Assembly: GCF_027487935.1 (NCBI RefSeq)
Contig: NZ_JAIYCP010000010.1
Coordinates: forward strand, 124,001-188,000
Reading direction: 5' to 3'
DNA length: 64,000 nt
Source: Brevundimonas sp.
GTDB taxonomy: Bacteria; Pseudomonadota; Alphaproteobacteria; Caulobacterales; Caulobacteraceae
Shown here: positions 37,388 through 47,144 of the stretch, piece after piece
Layout of the letters: the number at the start of each line of letters is the position of its first letter
Numbering within the stretch: position 1 is the first letter of the stretch
Position numbers and translations under genes: made by a program
The notes under the pieces: model-generated
The model's database searches: none
What the model was told of the DNA's origin: nothing
The model's input: the letters and a program-made list of their open reading frames with translations, nothing else

Positions 37388-37920
37388 CAGTTTGAGCAGA
37401 GCGTTTTGTCCACGGTCCTGGGCCGCAGATAGTAGGTCTGCGAGAACCGGGTGATCCCCGGCATGAAATAGTCGACCGGTGAGTCGTAGTCGTAGGTGGC
37501 TTCCGACACCACGACGCTCTGGCCGTCGACAATCAGATTGTCCGGAAGGGTGATCGTGGAATTGACGGCCCGGGCGACCATGCCGTCGCCGCGGCTCCAG
37601 TCCACCCTGGCCACGCCGCCGGTGCGCGTCACGCTGCTGACCCGCTGTTTCAGGCCGCTGGCATTGAACGGCTTCATGATCAGACCACCGAGGTCGAAGA
37701 TGTCATCGAGGTTGGCGGTCCCGACCGAATCTTCCTGCGCCACCAGATCGGCGACCATGGAGGTGACGTGGCCCATTCGCTTCTGGGCCATATAGCCCTG
37801 GCAGAACTCGGCCATGCCGAAATAGAAGGCGATCAGCACCGGAGCCAGCATGGCGAATTCAACCGCCGAAACACCGCGCTCGTCACGGCCGAGTCTCGAG
37901 AACAGACCGCGCCGCATCAT
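37384..37920 (-). CDS. TadE-like pilus assembly protein
   Basis: The 178-residue protein has a short basic start, DERGVSAVEFAMLAPVLIAFYFG with the pseudopilin-type cleavage context (Gly-Val-Ser-Ala-Val-Glu) and one membrane helix. A periplasmic domain ends with two Cys (KTLCSNC). TadE proteins are minor pseudopilins of the Flp/Tad system. Its start overlaps the stop of the upstream TadE-like gene, and its own stop overlaps that of pabB. Confidence 0.88.
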   Translation of the reverse strand: MMRRGLFSRLGRDERGVSAVEFAMLAPVLIAFYFGMAEFCQGYMAQKRMGHVTSMVADLVAQEDSVGTANLDDIFDLGGLIMKPFNASGLKQRVSSVTRTGGVARVDWSRGDGMVARAVNSTITLPDNLIVDGQSVVVSEATYDYDSPVDYFMPGITRFSQTYYLRPRTVDKTLCSNC

Positions 37921-38471
37921 AGCGGTTCGTTCCGGAACGCGGTGGCCGCGGTCAGCATGGCGGTCCCGTCATTCAGGCGCGACAGGCCCTGGGACAGGAA
38001 GGTCGTGATCAGCGTATGCCGGTACCAGACCCGCACCAGGATCAGGTCGCCGGGTGCGCCGTTGCTGTAGGTCAGATCCCCCTGGTCGAACGTACCGCCG
38101 TCCATCGGATCGGGCGGGACAGTGGCGAACTGCGGGATCACGCGGACGTCAATCTGTGCGCGGCTGGCGCAGTCCGAGGAGAAGATACTCATCCGGCTGC
38201 ACAGCGATGCCTTGAATGTTTCGGACGTCATGCCCAGGGCCGAAGCCTGGCCGGTTCGCACCAGCCGCCCCGTCGTGATCGTTGCATTCTCGAGGATGGA
38301 ATCCGTCACAAAGACGAGTCCGATCTCGAGGATGGCAAAAACCATCAGCATGAAGGGCAGGGCGAGCATGCCGAACTCGACCGCTGCCGAACCCCCGGAG
38401 TCGCGCAGCAGGCTGCGCGAAAGGCGTGACCTTTGCCGGCGGCCTTTTCCGGGGCGGAGAGGGTGCGACAC
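37917..38471 (-). CDS. TadE-like pilus assembly protein
   Basis: From the GTG at 38471 (184 residues) the protein has a basic start (RPGKGRRQRSRL), DSGGSAAVEFGMLALPFMLMVFAILEIG as the TadE helix with a cleavage-like Gly/Glu context, and a periplasmic part. AGGAG lies 10 nt upstream of the GTG; the longer open frame to 38600 covers the preceding gene. It is coupled to the next TadE-like gene by ATGA. Confidence 0.85.
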   Translation of the reverse strand: MSHPLRPGKGRRQRSRLSRSLLRDSGGSAAVEFGMLALPFMLMVFAILEIGLVFVTDSILENATITTGRLVRTGQASALGMTSETFKASLCSRMSIFSSDCASRAQIDVRVIPQFATVPPDPMDGGTFDQGDLTYSNGAPGDLILVRVWYRHTLITTFLSQGLSRLNDGTAMLTAATAFRNEPL

Positions 38472-38484
38472 GGGTACCGGGCTC

Positions 38485-38904
38485 CTAGGGAGTCGGCAGA
38501 TTGCCGACGTTGCCGCGGATGGTGGCCGAGCAGGAGGCCCCGCAAGCCATTTCCGTGGACTGGCCACCGCGCCAGATCCGGACCCGACCGGAGCCCGCAC
38601 CGTCGCTTACCACCACCTGGCTCTGGAACACCGTGCGCCCGACGGTGTCGACCGCCACGACTTCGGTGACCCCGAAGCCCTTGCCGGTGATGTAAAGTGT
38701 GTTGGCGTCTACCACCGTCACATCGGCGATGGCGGGGTTGCCGACGATGACCGAGCCGGCGGGACCGCGCAGCTGGACCCGCTGGGCCTGATCGATTTCG
38801 ACATTCAGGCTGGCCGACTGGGCTGTTCCGATGGTCGGGACCATCAGCATGGCGGTCGCTGCCAGGGCAGGGATGAATCGGGCGGGGCGAACGGATCGGA
38901 TCAT
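38485..38904 (-). CDS. Secreted CpaC N-domain protein without a secretin domain
   Basis: From the ATG at 38904 (139 residues) the protein has a signal peptide (MIRSVRPARFIPALAATAMLMVP...TAQ) and the pilus-assembly N-domain found in CpaC/RcpA: RVQLRGPAGSVIVGNPAIADV, TLYITGKGFGVTEVVAVD and VSDG. The secretin pore domain is absent; a Cys pair (MACGASCSA) lies near the end. It probably assists the pilus secretin CpaC (41.9-43.3 kb) or another subunit. It is the first gene of the leftward TadE-TadE unit. Confidence 0.87.
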   Translation of the reverse strand: MIRSVRPARFIPALAATAMLMVPTIGTAQSASLNVEIDQAQRVQLRGPAGSVIVGNPAIADVTVVDANTLYITGKGFGVTEVVAVDTVGRTVFQSQVVVSDGAGSGRVRIWRGGQSTEMACGASCSATIRGNVGNLPTP

Positions 38905-39028
38905 GGCGTCGACTTCCAGTGAACAGGGCGCGCGCGTGAGCGTAGGCGGACATTGCCCTGCAAACCTCAAGAAAGTCTGAAATCGATCGTCCGGGACCGA
39001 AATCATAGTAAACGAGCTATCAATAAAG

Positions 39029-39067
39029 AATAGAATTCCAGTTCTATTCGCTTTACTTGTCTTTAAT
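39029..39067 (+). promoter_or_regulatory. pilA promoter region: inverted repeat and CtrA-like box
   Basis: An 8-bp inverted repeat GAATAGAA/TTCTATTC (39029-39036 and 39043-39050) is followed by TTTA-N7-TTAA at 39053-39067, one mismatch from the CtrA consensus TTAA-N7-TTAA. pilA is CtrA-dependent in Caulobacter, so a role is plausible. Confidence 0.55.
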
Positions 39068-39171
39068 CTGGCCTGGGTATGTTGAGATCGTAAAAAGGGG
39101 TCAAGCGGGCAAAAACCGATGACTCTGTTGGTGACAAAGATCGCTCGCTTAAACCAAGAAGGATTTCAGCC

Positions 39172-39351
39172 ATGACCAGGTTTGTTTCGCAGTTCATGTC
39201 CGACGAGTCGGGCGCTACCGCCATTGAGTACGGCCTGATCGCCGCGCTCATCGCCGTCGTCATCATTTCGGCCGTGACCGCTCTCGGCACGACCATCAAG
39301 ACCAAGTTCAACTCTGTCGTGACCGGCATGGGCGGCACCGCCGGCGCCTGA
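39172..39351 (+). CDS. pilA: Flp/Tad type IVb pilin, copy 1
   Basis: The 59-residue prepilin has a short leader ending in DESG followed by ATAIEYGLIAALIAVVII, the Flp pilin core, with Glu at the fifth mature position. This is the cleavage context for the CpaA peptidase. It is polymerised into the adhesive Flp pilus. A good ribosome site (AGAAGGA) precedes the ATG. It is the first of three tandem copies; this one has the most developed promoter region. Confidence 0.95.
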   Translation: MTRFVSQFMSDESGATAIEYGLIAALIAVVIISAVTALGTTIKTKFNSVVTGMGGTAGA

Positions 39352-39377
39352 TCGCTGACGACAGTCCTGAAACCGGG

Positions 39378-39411
39378 AAAGGGCCGGAGCGGCAACGCTC
39401 CGGCCCTTTTC
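39378..39411 (+). terminator. Rho-independent terminator after pilA copy 1
   Basis: A GCAA tetraloop caps a 14-bp stem (AAAGGGCCGGAGCG and its complement), with TTTTC following. The same hairpin recurs after the other two pilA copies. Confidence 0.9.
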
Positions 39412-39635
39412 TTTCAGGTGCACGATTTCCTTTCGGGCCTGACGCCTCACGCGCAGCACGGCAGCGCGGTGCCCGACAAATCCCGGAATATTTTAGAGTA
39501 AATCGCCGAGTAACCACGCGAGACCACCTGAGTTTAACTCCTTTCGGCGAAAACGATCCTGCGTCTGGGGGTCAAGCGGGCTACCGGCTCCCCCCGCCTC
39601 AACAGCTCGCTTCACCCTGTCCAAAGGAAAATCCA

Positions 39636-39815
39636 ATGACCAAGTTTGTTTCCAAGTTCATGTCCGACGAGTCGGGTGCCACGGCCATTGAGTACGGCCT
39701 GATCGCCGCGCTTATCGCCGTCGTCATCATCTCGGCCGTGACCGCCCTGGGCACGACCATCAAGACCAAGTTCAACTCGGTCGTGACCGGCATGGGCGGC
39801 ACCGCCGGCGCCTGA
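39636..39815 (+). CDS. pilA: Flp/Tad type IVb pilin, copy 2
   Basis: The 59-residue protein differs from copy 1 only at residues 3 and 7 (K for R, K for Q). The cleavage context SG-ATAIEYG and the Glu at +5 are the same. AAAGGA lies upstream of the ATG. Its leader shares GGGGTCAAGCGGGC (39568-39581) with copy 1 (39098-39111), so the duplication included non-coding sequence. Confidence 0.94.
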   Translation: MTKFVSKFMSDESGATAIEYGLIAALIAVVIISAVTALGTTIKTKFNSVVTGMGGTAGA

Positions 39816-39841
39816 TCGCCGACGACAGTCCTGAAACCGGG

Positions 39842-39873
39842 GAAGGGTCGGAGCGGCAACGCTCCGGCCCTTC
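39842..39873 (+). terminator. Terminator-like hairpin after pilA copy 2
   Basis: A 14-bp stem with one G-T pair and the same GCAA loop as copy 1, but followed by a weaker T-tract (TGCCTTT). It may be leaky. Confidence 0.75.
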
Positions 39874-40043
39874 TGCCTTTCCGCCACGGGGCCGCTGATC
39901 GTCATCAAGCTTTGAGTAACGACGCTCATACGCCTAGGCTTAACCTGCCGGGCTCATGGTGATGATATTCAATGGGTCAGCTGGTTGATCGGTTTTTCCC
40001 CCCCGCCGGTCACCAGCAACCCCCAGTCCGGAGATAAAGATCC

Positions 40044-40223
40044 ATGACCAAGTTTGTTTCGCAATTCATGTCCGATGAGTCGGGCGCCACGGCCATTGAG
40101 TACGGCCTGATCGCCGCCCTGATCGCTGTCGTCATCATTTCGGCCGTGACGGCCCTGGGCACGACCATCAAGGGCAAGTTCAATGAGGTCGTGACCGGCA
40201 TGGGCGGCACCGCCGGCTCCTAA
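40044..40223 (+). CDS. pilA: Flp/Tad type IVb pilin, copy 3
   Basis: The 59-residue protein keeps the prepilin core but differs towards its C-terminus (IKGKFNEVV in place of IKTKFNSVV, and a terminal Ser), so it is the most diverged copy. GGAG precedes the ATG by about 12 nt. The leader sequence is not shared with copies 1 and 2. cpaA follows after a terminator hairpin. Confidence 0.93.
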   Translation: MTKFVSQFMSDESGATAIEYGLIAALIAVVIISAVTALGTTIKGKFNEVVTGMGGTAGS

Positions 40224-40250
40224 ACGCCGACCGGACCTTGAAACCGACGG

Positions 40251-40281
40251 GAGGCCGGAGCGGCAACGCTCCGGCCTCTTT
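40251..40281 (+). terminator. Rho-independent terminator after pilA copy 3
   Basis: A perfect 12-bp stem GAGGCCGGAGCG with GCAA loop and TTTCGCTT tail, the third copy of the pilA terminator design. It separates pilA from cpaA. Confidence 0.85.
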
Positions 40282-40340
40282 CGCTTGCAGGGGATGCACA
40301 TGGCAACCGGCCTTTAACCGTCACCGGGTGATAACAGGGA

Positions 40341-40853
40341 ATGGACACTGTCACCCTGATCCTCCTGGGCATCATGCCTGCTCTCGTGATCGTCGCAGGT
40401 CTCAAGGACCTGACGTCGATGAAGATCCCCAACTGGATCTCCGGACTTCTGATCATCGCCTTCTTCCCGGCGGCCCTGGCGGTCGGAATCGACCCCATGA
40501 CCGTCGCCGTGAACCTCGGTATCGCGGCCCTGGCCCTGGTGGTCGGAGCCGGGATGTTCGCCCTTCGCTGGATCGGCGGCGGCGACGCCAAGCTGATGTC
40601 GGCGACCTGCCTGTGGCTGGGTGCGACCGGTTCTGGCATGTTCCTGTTGTGGACCGGAGTGATGGGCGGCCTGTTCTGCCTGGTGCTGCTGTTTGCGCGC
40701 TTTCACTCGCGCCCCTATCTGCTCGGGGCACCCGGATGGGTGGTGCAGTTGATGGAGCCGAGGGGCGACATTCCCTATGGCGTCGCCATCGCGGCCGGTG
40801 CGCTGATGGCCTATCCGGCCTCGCCCCTGCTGGCCGCCTTTATCGCAGGATAG
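40341..40853 (+). CDS. cpaA: Prepilin peptidase CpaA/TadV
   Basis: The 170-residue membrane protein is a short A24-family aspartic peptidase. The two catalytic Asp are D23 in LKDLTSMKIPN and D82 in GGGDAKLMS. It lacks the N-terminal methylase part of full-length PilD. It should cleave the PilA copies and the TadE/TadG pseudopilins at the inner membrane. It lies between the pilin genes and the cpaB operon. Confidence 0.94.
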   Translation: MDTVTLILLGIMPALVIVAGLKDLTSMKIPNWISGLLIIAFFPAALAVGIDPMTVAVNLGIAALALVVGAGMFALRWIGGGDAKLMSATCLWLGATGSGMFLLWTGVMGGLFCLVLLFARFHSRPYLLGAPGWVVQLMEPRGDIPYGVAIAAGALMAYPASPLLAAFIAG

Positions 40854-40870
40854 CGAGGGCCGGCCTGACT

Positions 40871-40885
40871 TTAGGCCCGCGTTAA
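40871..40885 (+). promoter_or_regulatory. CtrA-like box upstream of cpaB
   Basis: TTAG-N7-TTAA, one mismatch from TTAA-N7-TTAA, ends 79 bp before the cpaB start. A further TTAA lies nearby at about 40913. Confidence 0.45.
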
Positions 40886-40964
40886 CTCTCACCCGGCATG
40901 ATCGTTAACGGCAGGGGCCCAAGGACCGATTCAAGGGTTCGGCCCAGCCTGCCGGAGACCGTCG

Positions 40965-41876
40965 ATGAACCCCGCCCGTATCATCGTGATCTGCGTAGCC
41001 GCGGTGGCCGCCATCGGTCTCGCCCTGGCCGTGCGCGCCATGGGATCGCCTTCGAATGCACCGACCGCCGTCGCCGCTGCCGCTGCCGTTCCGGCGCGCC
41101 CGATGGCGAAGGTCCTGGTCGCCGCCAAGGATCTGGAGCCCGGCCAGCGCCTGACCGAGGCGGACATGGCCTGGAAAGACTGGCCTGTCGACGAGGTCAA
41201 TCCCGCCTTCATCACGGATGGCTCGGTTCCCCTGCCGTCAGCCGCCGCCGAAGACCCGCCGGCCGCGCCGCCCGAAGGGGCGGTGGCCTCGGTCACCCGG
41301 GTCGCTTCCAATCTGACCACCCGCAGCAGCAAGGCCGATTATGCCGGCTCGGTGGTGCGCGAACCCATTCTGGCCGGCGAACCGATTGTCAGCCGGAAGA
41401 TCGTGCGTGCGGGCGACAGCGGCTATATGGCCGCCTATCTTGAGCCGGGCATGCGGGCGATGGCCATTCGCGTCACGGTCGAGACCGCCGCCGGCGGTTT
41501 CATCCTGCCCGGCGACCGCGTCGATGTCCTGCTGACCCGGGAGACGACGCTCGGCAATATGGGAGCCCAGGAGAGCGACCGGTCCAAATTCGCTTCCTCG
41601 ACGGTGATGCAGAACATCAAGGTTCTGGCCATCGACCAGTCGACGCGGGCCGACGACGACGAGCAGGCTGTGGTGGGTGCAACCGCGACCCTTGAGGTGG
41701 GTCCCCGCGACGCCGAGGCGCTCGCCCTGGCCAAGTCGGAAGGCGAGCTGAGCCTGGTGCTTCGCTCCTACGCCGACACCGGCGGCCCATCAGGCCGAGC
41801 TGCGCCGGCCACGCGTCAGGCCTCTGCCATCCGCATCTATCGCGGCGGCGCCCCCGAAGTGGTGGTGGTCCAATGA
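40965..41876 (+). CDS. cpaB: Flp pilus assembly protein CpaB/RcpC
   Basis: The 303-residue protein has an N-terminal membrane segment (IIVICVAAVAAIGLALAVRAM), an SAF domain (AKVLVAAKDLEPGQRLTEADM) and the RcpC domain with AIRVTVETAAGGFILPGDRVDVLLTR-like features. CpaB stabilises the outer-membrane secretin. Its stop overlaps the cpaC start (ATGA). It begins the rightward assembly operon cpaB-tadC. Confidence 0.94.
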   Translation: MNPARIIVICVAAVAAIGLALAVRAMGSPSNAPTAVAAAAAVPARPMAKVLVAAKDLEPGQRLTEADMAWKDWPVDEVNPAFITDGSVPLPSAAAEDPPAAPPEGAVASVTRVASNLTTRSSKADYAGSVVREPILAGEPIVSRKIVRAGDSGYMAAYLEPGMRAMAIRVTVETAAGGFILPGDRVDVLLTRETTLGNMGAQESDRSKFASSTVMQNIKVLAIDQSTRADDDEQAVVGATATLEVGPRDAEALALAKSEGELSLVLRSYADTGGPSGRAAPATRQASAIRIYRGGAPEVVVVQ

Positions 41877-43297
41877 GGCCCCTGATCGCTCTCGCTCTCG
41901 CAAGCCTGACCATCGCATCCGTCGCGCTGGCGGTGCCGACCGAGGCCCGGGCCCAGTCGCGCGCCGCCGTGCCCATGGGGCCCGGTGCCCAGCTGATCAA
42001 TCTGCCGCGCGGCTCCTCGATGGCCGTCGACCTGCCGTCCGACGCCCGCGACGTTATCGTGCCGAACCCGCTGGTGGCCGAGGCCATGCTGCACTCGCCC
42101 CGGCGCATCACCATCATCGGACTTCAGCCGGGTGAAACTGACGCTGTGGTTCTGGACAGCTCGGGCCGCACCATCCTGTCGCTGCGGATCCGCGTCGATG
42201 CCGGTGTCTCTGCGCTGCAGGATACTCTGAGCCGGGTCATGCCGGGTTCCCAGGTCCGTGCCGAGGCGGTCAATGACAGTATCATCCTCACCGGCCCGGT
42301 GAGCAGCCCGGGCGAGGCCGACCGCGCGGCCCAGGTCGCCCGGGCCTTCGTTGAGGCCCCTGAAAAGGTCATCAACATGATGACCATCGCCGGGTCGGAT
42401 CAGGTCATGGTCCGGGCCCGGGTAATCGAAGTTCAGAGAACGGCGATCAAACAGCTGGGGCTGGACGTCAACGGCGTGCTGAACAGCGTCGCTGACGGGA
42501 TGTCCTTTACCCAGGGCGCAACCTTCGGCGTTTCGGGCAGCCAGCTGGGCGGCGGTGTCCTGAACTATGTCGACCGGGCCGGCAACGGCGACCGTCTCAG
42601 CTCCAGTATCCGTGCCTTTGAGCGCGCCGGTCTTGTCCGTATCCTGGCTGAACCGAATGTGACCTCGGTCAACGGCGAGAACGCCGAGTTCCTGGCCGGC
42701 GGCGAGTTTCCGGTCCCGGTCGGTCGCAGCGTCGATTCCACGACCGGCCAGGTCACGATCGGTGTCGAGTTCAAACCGTTTGGCGTGCGCCTGGCCTTCC
42801 GGCCGATCGTGCTTTCGGAAGGCCGCATCTCGCTGCAGCTCTCCACCGAGGTGTCCGAGCTGACGACCGCCGGTGCCTTCACTCTCGGTGGTACGGCCGA
42901 TGACGCCCTTGTCATTCCGGCCCTGAACGTGCGGCGCGCTTCCTCCACTGTGGAACTCCCCTCGGGCGGGTCGATGATGATCGCCGGCCTGTTGCGCGAG
43001 GATACCCGCCAGAACATCGACCAACTGCCGGGCATCGGCACCCTGCCGGTCCTCGGGGCCCTGTTCCGCTCCCGGGACTATCTGTCCGGCGAGACCGAAC
43101 TGGTGATCATCATTGAGGCCTATATCGTCTCGCCGACCTCGCCGGGCCGGCTGCAGACCCCGTCTGACGGCCTGATTATCGCCAATGACGCCCAGACCCT
43201 GTTGTTCGGTCAGCTGAACCAGCAGTTCGGTCGCCCCGGTGATCCGGCCGCTGCCGACAACGGATGGAGCGGCCCTGTGGGCTATGTCATCGAATGA
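41873..43297 (+). CDS. cpaC: Flp pilus outer-membrane secretin CpaC/RcpA
   Basis: The 474-residue protein has a signal peptide ending TEARAQS, the N-domain (LPSDARDVIVPNPLVAEAM, then RITIIGLQPGETDAVVLD), a BON/secretin N-region and the pore-forming secretin domain (VRILAEPNVTSVNGENAEFLAGGEFPVP, GVRLAFRPIV). It forms the channel through which the pilus exits. It is coupled to cpaB and cpaD by overlapping start and stop codons. Its N-domain is related to the short protein at 38.5-38.9 kb. Confidence 0.95.
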   Translation: MRPLIALALASLTIASVALAVPTEARAQSRAAVPMGPGAQLINLPRGSSMAVDLPSDARDVIVPNPLVAEAMLHSPRRITIIGLQPGETDAVVLDSSGRTILSLRIRVDAGVSALQDTLSRVMPGSQVRAEAVNDSIILTGPVSSPGEADRAAQVARAFVEAPEKVINMMTIAGSDQVMVRARVIEVQRTAIKQLGLDVNGVLNSVADGMSFTQGATFGVSGSQLGGGVLNYVDRAGNGDRLSSSIRAFERAGLVRILAEPNVTSVNGENAEFLAGGEFPVPVGRSVDSTTGQVTIGVEFKPFGVRLAFRPIVLSEGRISLQLSTEVSELTTAGAFTLGGTADDALVIPALNVRRASSTVELPSGGSMMIAGLLREDTRQNIDQLPGIGTLPVLGALFRSRDYLSGETELVIIIEAYIVSPTSPGRLQTPSDGLIIANDAQTLLFGQLNQQFGRPGDPAAADNGWSGPVGYVIE

Positions 43298-43968
43298 GGA
43301 TCCTCGTGAACCGCGCCCTCACTTCCGCTGCCCTCGCTTTCGCGGCGGGGCTTGCTGTTTCCGGCTGCGCCTCGGTCGCGGACGCTCCGGTGACGCCACT
43401 GTCGCGCTACGCCCTGCAGGTGGAACCCGGCCTCGATCGCATCGCCCTGGCCGTGCACGATCAGGGCCTGTCGACGAACCAGCGCAACGCCTTGAACGGC
43501 CTGGTGGCGCGCTACGGCACCTCCGGGGCCGGGCATGTCAGGATTGAATCGCCTGCCGGCGACGATCCGGTCGCGCTCCAGCAGGCCTACGCTGTCCGCA
43601 CCTTCCTGCAGGACGCCGGGGTTCCGGGGGATCGTATCCAGATGGCCGCCTATGTCGCACCCGATCCGCGCGCGCCGGTGCTGGCCGGGTTCGAGACCAT
43701 AAGGGCCTCCACGCCCGATTGTTCGGCAGAAGCCCGGAGCATGGGCGCGAGGTTCTCCAACCAGAGCTCCGGCGGCTTCGGCTGTGCCATCACGGCCAAT
43801 ATGGCGGCACAGATTGCAGATCCGCGCGACATTCTCGGTGCCCGGCCGATGACCCCGGCCGATTCCGGCCGCGCGGCTGTGGTCTTCGACAACTATCGAA
43901 AGGGTGAGGTCAGCTCGACTCCCCAGGAGCCCCTGGTAAGCGGCCGGATATCCGGGGCTGTGGAATAG
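43294..43968 (+). CDS. cpaD: Pilus assembly lipoprotein CpaD
   Basis: From the ATG at 43294 (224 residues; overlaps the cpaC stop) there is a lipoprotein signal with lipobox AVSGC (Cys 25). The CpaD family part includes LSTNQRNALNGLVARYG, DRIQMAAYV and FGCAITANMAAQIADPRDIL, the last well conserved. CpaD is an outer-membrane lipoprotein that helps the secretin. A later in-frame GTG at 43309 is an alternative start. Confidence 0.93.
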   Translation: MRILVNRALTSAALAFAAGLAVSGCASVADAPVTPLSRYALQVEPGLDRIALAVHDQGLSTNQRNALNGLVARYGTSGAGHVRIESPAGDDPVALQQAYAVRTFLQDAGVPGDRIQMAAYVAPDPRAPVLAGFETIRASTPDCSAEARSMGARFSNQSSGGFGCAITANMAAQIADPRDILGARPMTPADSGRAAVVFDNYRKGEVSSTPQEPLVSGRISGAVE

Positions 43969-43974
43969 CGTGAC

Positions 43975-45522
43975 ATGAGCAACGCCTTCGCACCCCGGCC
44001 GTTTGAAGAGTTTGACGACGAGTTTGAGCTCGACGCCGGTCCTGCCGCGCCGAATGCCTATATGCCGGATGGAGACGATGGCAGCCTCGATGCCTTCGAG
44101 GACGCCGTCGTCGATCACCACCAGGCCTCGCCATTCATGGGGCCGACGGGAGGGGTCCCGGCGATCGCGCCGCCGCCTGGACATCGGTCGAACACGGCGG
44201 GCACCCGGTCCGACGGGTTCAACCCGGTGGGCGATCTGCAGGCGAGCGCAACGACCGCCATGTCGCCCATGAGCATGAGCGGCAGCCAAACGGCCGAGGT
44301 ATCGGTCCCCCGGATCGCCATCCACGTCTTTGCCGAGCGTCAGGACACCCTGGCTGCGGCTGAGCGCGCCGGTCAGGACCGTCGCCTGTCGCGGGCAACC
44401 ACCCAGATCCGCGTCGGCGGCGTCGCCGCTGCGGTCGAGGCCTATCGTCACGAGCCGACCCCGCCCCTGATCGTGGTCGAATGCATGCAGGACCCACAGA
44501 CGCTGCTGCAGGAAGTCGACCAACTGGCCGAGGTCTGCGATGCCGGGACCAAGGTCGTCGTGATCGGTGCCGCCAACGACATCCTGCTGTTCCGCGAACT
44601 GATGCGCCGCGGTGTCAGTGAATATCTGGTCGCGCCCCTGCAACCGCTGCAACTGATCTCGGCCATCGGGGGCCTGTTCGCCGATCCGGCCCAGCCCTTC
44701 GTCGGTCGCACGATTGCCTTCGTCGGTGCGCGCGGTGGCACCGGTGCCAGCTCCGTTGCCCACAACACCGCCTTTGCCATGAGCGAGCGGATCGGGGCCA
44801 ACACCGTCATCGTCGACTACGATCTGCCGTTCGGCACCGCCGGGCTGGACTTCAACCAGGATCCGCTCAGCGGCGTCGCCGATGCCTTGAGCCAGCCTGA
44901 CCGCCTCGATCCTGTTCTGCTCGACCGGATGATGGTCCGCTGCACCGACAAGCTCAGCCTGTTCGCCGCCCCGGCGACCCTTGACGTTGACTGGGACATT
45001 TCCCCGGAAGCCTTCGAGGAGGTGACCACACAGATCCGCTCGACGGCGCCCTTCGTTGTCCTGGACTTGCCGCACCTGTGGTCCGGCTGGATGCGTCGCA
45101 CCCTGATCGCCGCTGATGAGGTGGTGATCGTGGCAACCCCGGATCTGGCCAGCCTGCGCAATGCCAAGAACATGATCGACCTGATCCGTCAGGGCCGTCC
45201 CAATGATGCGCCGCCCCGGCTGGTGCTGAACCAGGTTGGTGTCCCCGGGCGTCCCGAGATCCCGGCCAAGGACTTTGGGACCGCCCTCGGTGTGCACCCC
45301 AGTCTGATCATTCCGTTCGATCCCAAGGTCTTCGGAGTCGCAGCGAACAACGGTCAGATGATCCTCGACGCGGGCGGCAAGTCCAAGGTGGCCGATGCGT
45401 TCCAGACCCTGGCCCAGATCGTCTCGCGCCGTGAGCTTCCCGTGATCGCCGGGACCCGGGGCAAGCCCGGCAAGGGCGAGGGCAAATCCATCTTCTCCGG
45501 CCTGTTCAAGAAGAAGACCTGA
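43975..45522 (+). CDS. cpaE: Pilus assembly/localisation protein CpaE (TadZ-like)
   Basis: The 515-residue protein has an acidic N-terminal extension, a receiver-like region (about 120-235; VVECMQDPQTLLQEV, VVVIGAANDILLFRELM) and a ParA/MinD-type ATPase. The ATPase has the deviant P-loop FVGARGGTGASSVAHNT and VIVDYDLPFGTAGLDF. CpaE places the pilus apparatus at the cell pole. It lies 6 nt after cpaD and 3 nt before cpaF. Confidence 0.94.
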   Translation: MSNAFAPRPFEEFDDEFELDAGPAAPNAYMPDGDDGSLDAFEDAVVDHHQASPFMGPTGGVPAIAPPPGHRSNTAGTRSDGFNPVGDLQASATTAMSPMSMSGSQTAEVSVPRIAIHVFAERQDTLAAAERAGQDRRLSRATTQIRVGGVAAAVEAYRHEPTPPLIVVECMQDPQTLLQEVDQLAEVCDAGTKVVVIGAANDILLFRELMRRGVSEYLVAPLQPLQLISAIGGLFADPAQPFVGRTIAFVGARGGTGASSVAHNTAFAMSERIGANTVIVDYDLPFGTAGLDFNQDPLSGVADALSQPDRLDPVLLDRMMVRCTDKLSLFAAPATLDVDWDISPEAFEEVTTQIRSTAPFVVLDLPHLWSGWMRRTLIAADEVVIVATPDLASLRNAKNMIDLIRQGRPNDAPPRLVLNQVGVPGRPEIPAKDFGTALGVHPSLIIPFDPKVFGVAANNGQMILDAGGKSKVADAFQTLAQIVSRRELPVIAGTRGKPGKGEGKSIFSGLFKKKT

Positions 45523-45525
45523 CCC

Positions 45526-47139
<1,614 letters not shown>

Positions 47140-47144
47140 GGCAG

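Noticed and set aside
43282-45297. 671-codon open frame antisense to cpaD and cpaE
   Set aside because: It is antisense to clear cpaD and cpaE genes and is rich in Gly, Arg and His without motifs; a composition effect.
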